A DNA stretch of 64,000 nt, from positions 2,108,001 through 2,172,000 of the forward strand of contig NZ_CP078088.1 of NCBI RefSeq assembly GCF_022701175.1, written 5' to 3'. Positions 38,577 to 49,436 of this stretch are shown piece by piece (position 1 is the first letter of the stretch; every line of letters begins with the position of its first letter). Made by a program: the position numbers and the translations under genes. Origin of the DNA: Allobaculum sp. Allo2. GTDB lineage: Bacteria; Bacillota_I; Bacilli_A; Erysipelotrichales; Erysipelotrichaceae. The notes below the pieces were generated by a model. That model had not been told where the DNA came from. It worked only from the letters and a program-made list of their open reading frames with translations, and searched no databases.

Positions 38577-39663
38577 GCTCTTCTCCTTTGGAAAATTCGA
38601 AATTTTCGCTCTTCGAAAGTTCTGAATGGTTTGCGTTTCTGTCATTAAAGGCTTTAAGAATGGCTAAAACCTGGTCGTTTTCTTCGGGCAGGCCGATCGT
38701 AATGCGGATGCGCTCCTTATTGCCGTACGTACGAACGGTAATGCCAGCCTCTTCAAACGCCTGTTCGAGCGCTTCAATCGATTTTGGATCGTCCTTTGGA
38801 CGCAGCGCATAAAAATTGGCGTGAAATTCGCCCGCTTCCAGAGAGGAGAGGGCTTTGAGTTCGTCCTGAATGCGGTTCGACTCGTCGACGATGACGTTCA
38901 GATAGTCTTCCATGATTTCCGGATGGGCCAGAACAGCACGTGCGGCGAGCTGATCAAGCGTCGAAATCGAATAGACGATTTTATACAAAGCCAGCTTCTC
39001 GAGCAGCTGCGGCGAAGCGCTCAGATAGCCCAGCCGAATTCCCGCGGCACCCCAGGCTTTGGAAAGCGTCTGCGTGACGATCAGATTGTCATGTTTTTCA
39101 ATCCGATTCAGAGCCGACTGATCACAGAAGTTCATATACGCTTCATCCGCAGCCAGAACAATCGGATCGAGCATAGTCGCCAGCCGGTCAATTTCCTCGC
39201 GGGTTAACAGATGCCCGGTCGGATTGTTCGGGTTGGAAAGCAGGACAAGTCCTGCATTGTGTTCTTTAGCGAAGCGGACAAAATCGTCGAGATCAAACGA
39301 ACCGTCCCACGCGGTATCATACAGACACGTATCGGACTGGATGCAGCCGGCGTAAAAGCGGTACATGCCAAAGTCCGGATTGAGCATGACCAGCGTTTTT
39401 CCATCCCGGCAAAGCGTGGTAATCATCAGCTGCAGCAGCGCGTCGCTGCCGTTACCCACGACAATTTCTTCCGGCTTCAGACCGGTCTGCTTCCCGATGG
39501 CCTTGCGCAGTTCGATGGCGTCGTCATCGGGATAGCGGTTAAGCGCGCTCTCCTGAAGCAGCGCGTGAAACGTATCGAGGATGCGGGAATCCCAGGGTCT
39601 GGACGATTCGTTGGCATTGAGCAGGACGCCCTGGTGGCTGTGCGCTTCATAGGTATAGCCCAT
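38569..39663 (-). CDS. hisC: Histidinol-phosphate aminotransferase
   Basis: An intact 364-residue frame of the fold-type I PLP enzymes. Seen are [48 protein letters not shown], the PLP Lys in [19 protein letters not shown] and the substrate-phosphate Arg in [12 protein letters not shown]. The C-terminal 20 residues ([18 protein letters not shown]) are a short extension. One of the few unbroken long genes here. Confidence 0.96.
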   Translation of the reverse strand: MGYTYEAHSHQGVLLNANESSRPWDSRILDTFHALLQESALNRYPDDDAIELRKAIGKQTGLKPEEIVVGNGSDALLQLMITTLCRDGKTLVMLNPDFGMYRFYAGCIQSDTCLYDTAWDGSFDLDDFVRFAKEHNAGLVLLSNPNNPTGHLLTREEIDRLATMLDPIVLAADEAYMNFCDQSALNRIEKHDNLIVTQTLSKAWGAAGIRLGYLSASPQLLEKLALYKIVYSISTLDQLAARAVLAHPEIMEDYLNVIVDESNRIQDELKALSSLEAGEFHANFYALRPKDDPKSIEALEQAFEEAGITVRTYGNKERIRITIGLPEENDQVLAILKAFNDRNANHSELSKSENFEFSKGEEHA

Positions 39664-39666
39664 GGC

Positions 39667-40995
39667 TTACTCCCCTTCCTCGCGCTCGATCTCATCCTGG
39701 TTTTCGGACGCGTCGTGCACGCGGATGCGCACCGCGTTGGCGTGCGCTTCGAGATCTTCCTCCTGCGCCATGCGAATGATCTTGTGTCCATTCTTTTGAA
39801 GGGCCTGATCGGAGTAATACATATAAGAAGATTTTTGGTAAACGCGTCGACGCCTAAAGCGGAAGAGAAGCGGGCTGTGCCGCTGGTCGGCAGAACGTGG
39901 TTGGTGCCGCCGAAGTAGTCGCCGATGCTTTCGCACGTCGTATAGCCGAGGAAGACGCTGCCGGCGTTTTTAACGAGCGGCAAATAGTCGATCGCGTTTT
40001 CCACCTGAAGTTCGAGGTGTTCCGGTGCGATTTCGTTGGAAATTTCAATGGCTTCATCCATCGTATCGGTCAGAATGGCGGTTCCAAAAGAAGCCAGGGA
40101 CTGTTCAATAATTTCTTTTTCGGCAGAACGTCCGTCTGTTCGCGCAGCGCCTGATTGACCGCTTCGATGAGCGGTTCGCTGGTGGTGACCAGAATCGAGG
40201 ATGCCATCGGGTCGTGTTCCGCCTGGGAAAGCAGATCGGAAGCGACATGATCCGGATTGGCGTTTTCGTCCGCAACGACGAGAATTTCACTGGGTCCGGC
40301 GATCATGTCGATATCGACTTTTCCAAAAACCAGCTTTTTCGCTGCAGCGACGTACATATTTCCAGGGCCGGTAATTTTATCGACCGGCGCGATCGTTTCT
40401 GTACCATACGCCAGTGCGGCGACCGCCTGCGCGCCGCCGGCTTTGATAATTTCGGTGACGCCCGCAATTTTCGCCGCGGCCGCCAGGTTGGGTGAAATCT
40501 TTCCGTCTTTTCCCGGAGGCGTCGTCATGACAATGCGGCGAACGCCGGCCACTTTGGCCGGAATCGCGTTCATTAATACGGAAGAAGGATACTGCGCCCG
40601 ACCCCGGGGACGTAAATGCCGACCGCATCGAGCGGCAGCACCCGCCAGCCGAGGTATACACCGTCTTCTTTTTCCAGAGACTGCGGCGTCTGCACCTGCG
40701 TTTCGTGGTAAGCCAGAATGTTCTGGGCGGCTTCCTGCATGGCCGCGACAAATTGCGGATCGGCTTTGGCCGCCTGCTCTTCGAGCTCTTCATTAGAAAC
40801 GATAGGATCGTCCAGATCGATGCGATCAAACTGAAGGGTCAGATCGTGGAGCGCCTGATTTTTGCCGGAACGGACTTTTTCAATGATGGAACTGGTCTTC
40901 ACCAGCATGTCCGGCGAAATTTCATACGCACGGCTCTGAAGGTAGGCTTTCAGTTCAGCCCGGTCGTCTTTTCCAATGGTTTTAAGCATTTTCAC
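39667..40995 (-). CDS. hisD: Histidinol dehydrogenase (several frameshifts)
   Basis: About 443 residues over four frames. It performs the last two oxidations to histidine. Seen are [78 protein letters not shown] and, after the next shift, [10 protein letters not shown] and [15 protein letters not shown] with zinc-ligand His. The C-terminus is [15 protein letters not shown]. Breaks lie near 40578, 40082 and 39832. Confidence 0.95.
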
Positions 40996-41616
40996 TCACC
41001 GCTTTCTGCAGATCCAGAAGGACCTGTTCAATTTCCTTTTTCTTCAGCTTCCAGCTGGCTTTGTTCATAATGACCCGCGCGGAAATCTCGCAGACTGTAT
41101 CGAGTACCTGCAGGCCGTTGGCTTTCAGGGTGCTGCCGGTTTCCATGATGTCGACGATGCCGTCCACCAGACCGATCAGCGGCGAAAGTTCTACCGACCC
41201 GTCGATCTTGATGATTTCCACGTCCATGTTGCGTTTCAGAAAGTATTCTCGGGCGACGTGCGGGTATTTCGTACCGATGCGCACGCGTCCTTTTTGGTAA
41301 ACAGATCCGAATCGGGCAGCGCCGCGACAATGAAGCGGCACTTGCCGGTGTTCAGATCCAGCATTTCGTAATAGTCCGCCGGGTTTTCGAGAAGCGTATC
41401 CTTGCCGACGACGCCCAGATCGGCGGCGCCGTGCTCGACGTACGTAATGCAGTCGTTGGATTTCACGAGCACGTAGCGAATGTCGTGTACCGTATCGGGC
41501 AAAATCAGCGCCCGTCCTTTGTTGCGAACTTTTTCGGTTCCGTAGCCGGCTTCTTCGAGCATCGTCAGCGTTTTGTCTTCGAGCCGGCCTTTGGTCAGCG
41601 CAATCGTCAGACTCAT
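40982..41616 (-). CDS. hisG: ATP phosphoribosyltransferase catalytic subunit, short form (one frameshift)
   Basis: About 211 residues, the short HisG lacking the C-terminal regulatory domain, which therefore requires His[26 protein letters not shown] and, after a shift near 41288, [35 protein letters not shown] with the PRPP-binding loop. It catalyses the first committed step. The start overlaps the hisZ stop. Confidence 0.95.
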
Positions 41617-42737
41617 GGGCGTACCTCCATTCGGGTTTCAATGTCTTCCAGGCCTTCTTCTTCCAGCAGGCAAACGGCGAAATTTTTGCGGATGCGCGCC
41701 GCCTCCGCAAAGGCTTCTCTGGCTTTGTGCGGCGGATAGGCCAGCACGATTTTGCGGCGCTCTTCCTGATCCGGAAGGAGAGCCACTAACGGATTGATTT
41801 TAAAGGCGAATCCGATGGAGGGCATCGAATTTCCAAAAGCGCTCATCAGATTGTCATAACGGCCGCCGGAAAGCACCGCGTTCGAAGCGCCGGGAACGAA
41901 CGCTTCAAAAATGATGCCGGTGTAGTAGTTGAGATGCGGCAGCTTGCCCAGATCAAAGCCGATCATCTCGCCGTAGCCGGCTTCTTCCAGAAAACGACCA
42001 GTCGCTTCGAGCTCTTCGAGAACGGCTACAGTCGACGGATCGAAGGCGAGTGCCTTGGCTTTTTCAAGGGTTTCAAACCCGCCGTCGAGCAGCGGAAGGT
42101 GCAGGAAATAGCGCCGTATGTTCTGGTCGAGATGCTTTTCATCGAGAAAGTTCTGCAGTTCGACCATCGACTTCTTATCACTCAGATCCGCGAGCGTCGC
42201 AATATCGTCTTCGTCATCAAAAACCAGACGGGCCGCGTCGGAAAGCAGACGCGCATCCGACATTTCCAGACGCCAGTCTTTCAGACCGTACGACTGCAGC
42301 GCCTTGAGCGATTCCAGCGCGCAGATCAGAACCTGCAGATCGTCGGTGCTGCCGATCAGTTCGACGCCGCAGTCAAGAGTCTGAATGGCTTTTCCGGTAT
42401 AGGCTTTGCGCAGTTTCCACACATCGCTCAAATAGGACAGACGCAGCGGATGAGCCGCGTTTTTCAGGGCGGTCGCGGCGATGCGGGCGATCGGAATGGT
42501 CATGTCCATTCGGAGCGTGACAATATCCTGGTTTTCGTCGAACAGCTTGACCATCTGCCGGTCTTCGAGATTGGAAAACGCCTGATTGTACGTCTGGTAG
42601 TATTCCATCGCCGGCGTGCTGACTTCTTCAAAGCCAAAGGCATCAAAGACATCGAGAATCTGCGAACATAAGGCTTTTTGCTTGCGCACATCGCGCGAGA
42701 GCGCGTCTCGACATCCAAACGGGGTTCTCAGTTCCAT
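41613..42737 (-). CDS. hisZ: ATP phosphoribosyltransferase regulatory subunit
   Basis: An intact 374-residue frame, homologous to class II histidyl-tRNA synthetase: [12 protein letters not shown] at the N-terminus, motif 2-like [16 protein letters not shown], and motif 3-like [15 protein letters not shown]. It forms a complex with short HisG and carries feedback control by histidine. First gene of the operon, behind a T-box leader. Confidence 0.94.
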   Translation of the reverse strand: MELRTPFGCRDALSRDVRKQKALCSQILDVFDAFGFEEVSTPAMEYYQTYNQAFSNLEDRQMVKLFDENQDIVTLRMDMTIPIARIAATALKNAAHPLRLSYLSDVWKLRKAYTGKAIQTLDCGVELIGSTDDLQVLICALESLKALQSYGLKDWRLEMSDARLLSDAARLVFDDEDDIATLADLSDKKSMVELQNFLDEKHLDQNIRRYFLHLPLLDGGFETLEKAKALAFDPSTVAVLEELEATGRFLEEAGYGEMIGFDLGKLPHLNYYTGIIFEAFVPGASNAVLSGGRYDNLMSAFGNSMPSIGFAFKINPLVALLPDQEERRKIVLAYPPHKAREAFAEAARIRKNFAVCLLEEEGLEDIETRMEVRP

Positions 42738-42884
42738 GACAAATCCTTTCCGGAATGGATCTAAAGATCCATCCCTTTGTTCTGATCGTTTACGGGTTTA
42801 CGCCATTCCTGGCGTTTCTGGCTTAAATTTCTGACTGTCCAGACGGTTTTGAATTTTTCAAATCCGTCAAAATCCAGCCGTAGA

Positions 42885-43110
42885 AACAAAAAACTTTCAC
42901 CCCAAAGGACGAAAGTATCGTGATCCCACCTTTTTACGTTCTCCTCGCGAAGAACGCCTCTGCAACTGAAAAGACAGTCTGTCCTTTAACGGAGACATCC
43001 GGGATCCCATTTCCTGAATCCGGCTCCGGGCTGTGATTCCATCCTGTCTCTGTCTTCCTTTCACCGTACGGAAGCTCTCTGCTCAGTTCAAAGATGTACT
43101 GGTGCCCTTC
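42885..43110 (-). promoter_or_regulatory. T-box leader, histidine specific, of the his operon
   Basis: On the minus strand there is a stem I with the distal CTTCC...GGTGAAAGGAAG loop near 43070-43045. A specifier loop GGAATCACAG has the codon CAC (His) at 43035-43033. A T-box motif AAGGTGGGATCACG lies at 42932-42919, followed by a terminator ACTTTC...GAAAGT with T6 ending at 42888. Uncharged tRNA-His would stabilise the antiterminator and switch on hisZ and the genes after it. The 42740-42880 stretch between T-box and hisZ has two further small hairpins. Confidence 0.88.
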
Positions 43111-43280
43111 TGCGCCTTTGTGAATTTATTCCAGATTTTATAAATCGCCCTGTGCGGTGTCAACTTTCCCTCCCGCAGTTTACAAAGGTCTTCCGGCGAA
43201 TGTTTCATTTTCTTACATTTTTCAGACGCTTTGTGCGTTCTTCAAAGACGTTTTGACCGCTGTGTCTTCACTTTCCATCC

Positions 43281-43312
43281 AAAAGAAAAGAAGTTCCCAG
43301 GCTGAGAACTTC
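43281..43312 (-). terminator. Minus-strand terminator between TPP riboswitch and T-box
   Basis: GAAGTTC/GAACTTC stem followed by TTTTCTTTT on the minus strand. It closes the transcript that starts at the TPP riboswitch, leaving only about 215 bases in between. Confidence 0.8.
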
Positions 43313-43527
43313 CTGCTCGAACAAATCGATTCTCCCTCAGGCAAAGACGCTTTCCCTTTGCCCTTCTGGCCGCTTTCTTTTAAAGGCAGTAAAAATATGC
43401 GCAAAGTCTGTCTTCAGTGCGATCCGGCCGCACGAAAGCAGCAGAAGCGGGGACAGGCTATCGATTTCTCGTTTTATTTCTCTCTTTCGCGTGTGCGAAA
43501 GCCGGGTGTACGCCTCCTTTCTGCATG

Positions 43528-43660
43528 AAAAAACGGAAACAGCGCCTTCGGCTGTCTCCGCGATTATTTCTGCAGAATTCCCTCCGTTGGCATTATCCAA
43601 ATCAGGTTAGCGGTCGGAGCGCCCAGCTCCCTCTCAGCTCATTTGTGAGCTCCCGTGCTG
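43528..43660 (-). promoter_or_regulatory. TPP (THI-box) riboswitch with terminator
   Basis: On the minus strand the aptamer shows CTGAGAGGGAGC (43637-43626) and the hallmark CCTGATTTGGATAATGCCA (43606-43588), followed by ACGGAGGGAA. The expression platform is a 9-bp stem GGAGACAGC/GCTGTTTCC followed by T6 (43559-43528). A TACAAT -10-like hexamer lies just upstream near 43681-43676. No thiamine gene follows: 43313-43527 has only a peptide-sized frame without a ribosome-binding site. Confidence 0.9.
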
Positions 43661-43923
43661 TTCTCGTTTTCTTTATTGTAGGCTCTATGTGAAAAAGGAA
43701 AGGCTTTGCGTACCATACAGCCTTTCCCGAGCGGCGGTCGCCGTTCTAAGCGCTTTCTCTGACAGTGCAGCAGACATCATAATCCGTACGTCTCAAATCA
43801 TGCCCTCCGCAAAGCGGATCGGACAGGATAAAGAATCGATACCACAGAAAAGCCGTGAAGGCAAAATCCGGACAGACGGAAAACCGAAAAATCGAGCGAT
43901 TGGGCGATGGCTTGTCCAGCCCA

Positions 43924-43960
43924 GAAAAAACGCGCCGGATGAACGTCCGACGCATTTTTC
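43924..43960 (-). terminator. Terminator of aconitase
   Basis: AAAAATGCGTCGGAC and its imperfect complement with A/T-rich flanks on both sides, 20 bases after the aconitase stop. It could work in both directions. No gene is supported in 43661-43923. Confidence 0.75.
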
Positions 43961-43980
43961 TGAGCTTTGCAGAGTCTTCT

Positions 43981-45903
43981 TTATTTCTGCTGGGAGCGGA
44001 TATAGTTCAGCGTGCCGCCCACATAGAGCGTAGGCAGATCTTCCAGTCCAAACTGACTGTTGAGAACATACGTATGGCCTTTGGTCTGGTTGATGACGCG
44101 AAGTCCCTGTTCTGGGTCGAGGTCGTGCAGATTTTCGAACGTGAGCACGTCCATCTCGTCGATATCGTCATAGTCTTCCGGATTCTGGAAGGTGAGCGGA
44201 AGAATGCCGAAGTTGATGAGGTTGGCCAGGTGAATTCGCGCAAACGATTTGGCCAGAACCGCCTTGATGCCCAGATACATCGGGGCGAGCGCCGCATGTT
44301 CGCGGCTGCTTCCCTGTCCATAGTTTTCGCCGGCTACGATAATACCGCCGTTATTGGCTTTGCAGATTTTGTCGAAGCCTTCCTTATTGTTGCGGAACAC
44401 GAAAGTCGACAGCTTTTCGATATTGGAACGATACGGCAGCACTTCCGCACCGGCTGGAGCGATGTGGTCGGTCGTAATGTTGTCTTCGAGCTTGATGACG
44501 ACTTTCTTTTCGAACGCATCCGGCAGCGGATCGTTGATCGGAAGCGGCTTAATGTTGGGGCCGCGTACAATTTCCACGTCTTCCGGATGCTCGCTTGGCG
44601 CAAGAATCATGGAATCGTCGATATAAACGGGTTCAATAAAATCGCTGTCCGGATAGTCGATCGCGCGCGGATCGGCGAACACGCCGGCAATCGCGCTGGC
44701 CGCGGCGGTTTCGGGCGAAACGAGGTAAACGCCCGCTGAGTTCGTTCCGGAACGGCCGTAGAAGTTGCGGTTGAACGTACGCAAAGAGACGCCTTCGCTT
44801 TTTGGAGACTGGCCCATGCCGATGCAGGGACCGCACGTGCATTCGAGGATGCGCGCGCCGGCTTTGACAAACGTCTGGAGCGCACCGTTTTCCATCAGCT
44901 TAATGAGAACCTGACGGCTGCCCGGCGAAACGACGAGTGAAACGTTTGGCGCAATCGTTTTGCCTTCAAGAATGGCAGCAGCTTTCATCAGATCTTCAAA
45001 ACCAGAGTTGGTGCAGGAGCCGATAGCGACCTGATCGACTTTCTTTCCGGCGAGCTCTTCGATGGATTTGACCGCGTCCGGAGAATTTGGACAGGCGGCA
45101 GCCGGAACCAGCGTGGACAGGTCGATGATTTCGACGTCGTCATAAACGGCGCCTTCGTCAGCTTTCAGTTCGATCCAGTCTTCTTCCCGGTTCTGTCGCT
45201 TCAGAAATTCGCGGGTGCGTTCATCCGAAGGGAAAATGGATGTCGTTGCGCCGAGTTCCGCGCCCATGTTCGTAATGGTCGCGCGCTGGTAAACCGAAAG
45301 CGAATTTACGCCGTCTCCGGTATATTCAAACACTTTGCCTACGCCGCCCTTTACGCTGCGGCGGCGCAGAAGTTCAAGAATGATGTCCTTGGCCGAAACG
45401 CCATGGGGAAGCTTTCCCGTCAGGCGCACTTCAACGACTTTTGGATAGGCAATCGTATAAGGCAGACCCGCCATCGCCTTGGCAACATCGAGGCCGCCGG
45501 CGCCCATCGCAAAGCTGGCCATGGCCCCGGCCGTCGGGGTGTGGGAATCCGAACCGATCAGCGTCTTGCCCGGACGGGCAAACCGTTCGAGATGTACCTG
45601 ATGGCAGATCCCGTTGCCGGGTCTGGAAAACAGAACGCCGTGCTTAGCGGCTACAGACTGCAGATAGGCATGGTCATCCGCGTTCATGAAACCGGACTGG
45701 AGCGTGTTGTGATCGACATACGAAACGGAAAGTTCCGTCTGCACCTGATCTACGCCCATGGCTTCGAGCTGAATGTAGGCCATCGTGCCGGTTGCATCCT
45801 GGGTGAGGGTCTGATCAATGCGCAGATCCGCGGGTGTGCCCGGGGTATGGGCATCGTTGAGTACGTGTGAATCGAGAATTTTTTGAGTCAGAGTCTTCTT
45901 CAT
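43981..45903 (-). CDS. Aconitate hydratase
   Basis: An intact 640-residue frame. It isomerises citrate to isocitrate with a 4Fe-4S cluster; cluster Cys residues are in IGSCTNSGFEDL and ECTCGPCIGMG. Also seen are LIGSDSHTPTAGAMASFAMGAGG, the C-terminal-domain loop GQGSSREHAALAP and FARIHLANLINFGILPL. Length and order fit the shorter mitochondrial/X-type aconitases found in Firmicutes. The start is the ATG at 45903 with GGAAGGG upstream; an upstream in-frame ATG has no site. It is divergent from citrate synthase across a shared control region. Confidence 0.95.
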   Translation of the reverse strand: MKKTLTQKILDSHVLNDAHTPGTPADLRIDQTLTQDATGTMAYIQLEAMGVDQVQTELSVSYVDHNTLQSGFMNADDHAYLQSVAAKHGVLFSRPGNGICHQVHLERFARPGKTLIGSDSHTPTAGAMASFAMGAGGLDVAKAMAGLPYTIAYPKVVEVRLTGKLPHGVSAKDIILELLRRRSVKGGVGKVFEYTGDGVNSLSVYQRATITNMGAELGATTSIFPSDERTREFLKRQNREEDWIELKADEGAVYDDVEIIDLSTLVPAAACPNSPDAVKSIEELAGKKVDQVAIGSCTNSGFEDLMKAAAILEGKTIAPNVSLVVSPGSRQVLIKLMENGALQTFVKAGARILECTCGPCIGMGQSPKSEGVSLRTFNRNFYGRSGTNSAGVYLVSPETAAASAIAGVFADPRAIDYPDSDFIEPVYIDDSMILAPSEHPEDVEIVRGPNIKPLPINDPLPDAFEKKVVIKLEDNITTDHIAPAGAEVLPYRSNIEKLSTFVFRNNKEGFDKICKANNGGIIVAGENYGQGSSREHAALAPMYLGIKAVLAKSFARIHLANLINFGILPLTFQNPEDYDDIDEMDVLTFENLHDLDPEQGLRVINQTKGHTYVLNSQFGLEDLPTLYVGGTLNYIRSQQK

Positions 45904-45988
45904 AGTCGTCCCTTCCATTTTTCTTCTAATGATATCAAATCGGTTGTAAACGGAAGTTTTTCTTTCTGAAAAACCCGATTTCCCGTTT

Positions 45989-46036
45989 TCAATGTTTGAA
46001 ATGTGTTTCACTTTGTTATACTGACTCAAACATTGA
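45989..46036 (+). promoter_or_regulatory. Promoter of citrate synthase inside an 11-bp inverted repeat
   Basis: TCAATGTTTGA (45989-45999) and TCAAACATTGA (46026-46036) are perfect inverted copies. Between them are TTGAAA (45996-46001) and TATACT (46017-46022), 15 bases apart, and the start of transcription would lie near the second copy. This is a natural place for a repressor to act on the citrate synthase gene and possibly the divergent aconitase gene. Confidence 0.55.
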
Positions 46037-46055
46037 GCGAAGAAAGGGTCTTTTT

Positions 46056-47380
46056 ATGAGCACTTCTCTGAAAGCAGTTTATCGCGACTGTCTGCCGGAC
46101 AATTCGATCGAGCCGGATCTGTATTCCATTTATCACGTGAAGCAGGGGCTGCGAAATGAAAACGGCACCGGCGTCAAAGTCGGCCTGACCCGCATCTGCG
46201 ATGTCATCGGCTACGAGATGGTCAAAAACCATAAGCGCCCGATCGACGGCGAGCTGATTTACCGCGGCTACTCCATTAAGGATCTGGTCGCCATGGAAAA
46301 GCTCGATTCAAAAATCCGCGGCTACGAAACCGCCGCTTTTCTTCTCATTTTCGGAAAGCTGCCCAGCCCGGCGGAACTCGGAGAATTTCAGTACGCGATC
46401 AAGCATCACTTTTCGAGCAGTCTCGTTTTTGAAACGTACCGGACCAAGGATCTGCTTAACGCCATGCAGATCGAAGTTCTCAAACTGTACGGCCTCGATC
46501 ACAACCCCGATACCGATACGCTGGAGGACCGCATGATGAAGGGACTTTGCATTCTTTCTTCTCTGCCTCTTTTCGTGTTCTCGGTCTACTCGCATAAGAA
46601 AATTTCTTCCTATCCCCTTCCCGCCGCCGGCTTTGCGGAAAACGTGCTCTGGATGGCCAGAGACAACCAGCCCTACACGAAGCAGGAAGCCAGAGTGCTG
46701 GACGTTTTGATGATGCTGCACGCGGATCATGGCGGCGGCAACAACTCCACCTTCGCGGATGTCGTCATTTCTTCCACCGGTACCGACATTTACTCGTGCA
46801 TTTCCGCGGCCATCGGCTCGCTCAAGGGACCGAAGCATGGCGGTGCCGCCGGCAAAGTCGGCGCACAGACGCAGATGCTTCTGAAAAAGCTGAACAAGGA
46901 TTCGAGCGATGAAGACGTGCTTCAGCTTTGCGAAGACATTCTCGATAAAAAGAAGGCGACGGTTCGGGTCTGATTTACGGCATCGGCCACGCCATTTACA
47001 CGAAAAGCGATCCGCGCTGTCAGCTGATCAAGGAAGAAGTCCGCCGGCTGGCGCAGGAAAAAGGCGAACTGGAAACGTTCGAACTGATGGACCGCTTTGA
47101 AAAAGCGGCGGTCGCCACGATGAAAAAGCGCAAGGGCACGCACGTCTGCGCCAACGTCGACTACTATTCCGGCTTTGCCTATCACATGCTTGGCATCGAC
47201 CAGTCGCTCTTTACCCCGCTCTTTGCGACCAGCCGCTGCGCCGGCTGGATTGCCCATCATCTGGAAAACCGGCAGAACAATCGCAAGCTGATTCGACCAG
47301 CCAACATTTATGTCGGCGAACACCGTGTTCCGAAAGTCTTGCAAGAGGCGCGGACAAAACAGCCCGGCGAAACCCAGTAA
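46056..47380 (+). CDS. gltA: Citrate synthase (one frameshift)
   Basis: About 441 residues. It condenses acetyl-CoA and oxaloacetate. Catalytic regions are MLHADHGGGNNSTF, GPKHGGAAGKV and, after the shift, YGIGHAIYTKSDPR, with the C-terminal WIAHHLENR. The start is the ATG at 46056 (MSTSLKAVYRD) with GAAAGGG upstream. The break near 46955 is AAGAAGG where one more G restores KKGDGSGLIYG. Aconitase and isocitrate dehydrogenase nearby complete the route to 2-oxoglutarate. Confidence 0.95.
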
Positions 47381-47387
47381 AATTCGT

Positions 47388-47436
47388 ACGCATCGTCCAG
47401 TCCCGGAACTCTCAGGAAAAGACGATGCGTTTTTCT
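47388..47436 (+). terminator. Terminator of citrate synthase
   Basis: ACGCATCGTC/GACGATGCGT stem followed by TTTTTCTTTT. Confidence 0.9.
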
Positions 47437-47581
47437 TTTGAAAAGGCAGAGTTTTTCGAAGACAAAAGGATTTTTGCGGCCTCGTCTGGATGCATCCTGG
47501 CAATGCTTACCGATGGAAAACAGACGTTTTCTGGCCGTTGGTTTCTGCTATACTGGTCAGAGTACGAAAGGCGGATTTATT

Positions 47582-48061
47582 ATGCTTGACGATTTTAATA
47601 CTGAAGAGAAAATCAAAGACTTATTTAAGAGCAGTCATCTTCCCAAAGGAAAGGAAGACTATCTGATTGTTTATTCGACCTGGCCTACGACAGCCATGAT
47701 TTTAGGGGCGCCGGCACAGCCATGACTTCGGATGTCGATTCCGCCTACGGGGGCTATCTGGTGCAGATTTGCGATGACGGCCTGAACCTGCTTCCGCTGG
47801 TTCGCAAAAACAAGCGCGACGGCGTGTTCGCGGCAGCACGCATGGATCTTTCCACCACAAAAGGCATCCGTCTTCTGCGCGAAGACATCGCTTCCTTCAA
47901 AAACCGTCCCGCCAACGGCTTTCTGCCCTTTGCCCGCGCGATTACCATCACGACCAAAGCCGGCAAAAATACGTCTGGATGATTAACAAGAAGGAAAAAA
48001 TCTGCCCTATCACGAAAATGGAATGCGCGCACTTCTCGAATTTGGAAAAACGATTCATTAG
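47582..48061 (+). CDS. Unrecognised conserved-looking protein (two to three frameshifts)
   Basis: About 160 residues. AAAGGCGGATTT precedes the ATG (MLDDFNTEEKIKDLFK). Successive frames read LIVYSTWPTTAMILGG, then GYLVQICDDGLNLLPLVRKNKRDG, then KYVWMINKKEK and ENGMRALLEFGKTIH before a TAG at 48059. Alternating strand-like segments suggest a small beta-rich cytoplasmic domain. No membrane helix or catalytic motif is seen. Its position between citrate synthase and isocitrate dehydrogenase may be chance. Confidence 0.65.
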
Positions 48062-48158
48062 TACAGCGGCATGCAAGAGCGGCCGAATCCATACGGCGGT
48101 TTCCTGCGTTTCATGGCGTTTCCATCGTTCTGGATTTTGTTTTACCCTCTGCACATAG

Positions 48159-48203
48159 AAAAACGACCGCGATTTCGGACTGTTCCGGGTCGCGGTCGTT
48201 TTG
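48159..48203 (-). terminator. Bidirectional terminator between 47582 gene and icd
   Basis: AAAACGACCGCGA pairs with TCGCGGTCGTTTT; A-rich and T-rich flanks allow it to serve both converging genes. Confidence 0.9.
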
Positions 48204-48232
48204 CGTTCGAATGGGCGTTTAATCTTTTCGTT

Positions 48233-49436
48233 TTAGCCGATGCGGGCTTCGAGACGGCGGCCAATCGCCTGCAGGAACTCGGTCGAGTTCAGCTTAGTGG
48301 CCGGACGGTCGCAGAGCGCGACCAGATCGCCGGTCATTTCGCCGTCTTCAATCGTCTGCAGCGTCGCTTCTTCGAGATCGTCCGCAAAATGAATCAGTTC
48401 GGGAATCTCGTCGAATTCCGCGCGTTTGCGCAGCGCACCGCTCCAGGCAAAAATGGTAGCCACCGGGTTGGTGGACGTTTCTTCGCCTTTGAGATAGCGA
48501 TAGTAATGCCGGGTGACGGTACCGTGTGCAGCTTCGTATTCGTAGTTGCCGTCCGGAGAAACCAGAACGGACGTCATCATGGCCAGCGAGCCAAACGCGG
48601 TGGAAACCATATCGGACATGACATCGCCGTCGTAGTTTTTGCACGCCCAGATAAAGCCGCCTTTCGAGCGGATGACACGGGCAACCGCGTCATCGATCAG
48701 CGTGTAAAAATACTCAATTCCAGCCGCTTCAAACCGGGCCCGGTATTCCTGGTCGTACACTTCCTGGAAAATATCCTTGAAGCGGTGATCGTACTTTTCG
48801 AAATCGTATCCTTTGTGGAAAACCAGAGATCCTGTCTGGCGGACAGCGCAAATTCAAAGCAGCTGCGCGCGAAGGAATAAATGGAAGAATCCTTGTTGAA
48901 CTGACCCTGCAAAACGCCCAGGCCTTCAAAACGGGCAATTTCTTCTTCGATTTCAATGCCGGAATCGCCGGTAAAGACAAGACGGGCTACGCCGGGTTCT
49001 TCTACGCGGATTTCCGAAGCCCGGTACACGTCGCCAAAAGCGTGACGGGCAATCGTGATCGGCTTTTCCCAGGTGCGAACAGCCGGCTTAATGGAGCTGA
49101 CCATGATCGGCGTACGGAAGACGGTTCCATCCAGAATGGCACGGATCGTACCGTTCGGCGATTTCCACATTTCGGAAAGGCCGTATTCTTCAACCCTCTG
49201 CTTATTGGGGGTAATGGTCGCACACTTGACGCTGACGCCGTATTTTTTGTTAGCCAGCGCTGCATCGATGGTGACCTGATCCTTCGTCGCTTCCCGGTTG
49301 ACCAGGAAAGGTCGTAGTACTCGCTCTTCAGATCCACGTACGGAAGAATCAGGATCTCCTTAATCTGAGACCACAGTACGCGGGTCATTTCATCGCCGTC
49401 CATTTCGACCAGCGGTATTTTCATCTGAATTTTCAT
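48233..49436 (-). CDS. icd: NADP-dependent isocitrate dehydrogenase, eukaryotic-like homodimer type (frameshifts)
   Basis: About 401 residues over three frames. The N-terminus [17 protein letters not shown] is the hallmark of the type II (eukaryotic-like) family. Also seen are [31 protein letters not shown] with substrate-binding Ser and Arg, [13 protein letters not shown] with metal Asp and [12 protein letters not shown]. Breaks lie near 49310 and 48825. GAGGAAA precedes the ATG at 49436. It yields 2-oxoglutarate and NADPH. Confidence 0.94.

Noticed and set aside
43157-44033. Plus-strand frames of 123 and 114 codons between hisZ and aconitase
   Set aside because: They run antisense through the TPP riboswitch region, lack ribosome-binding sites and are not protein-like.
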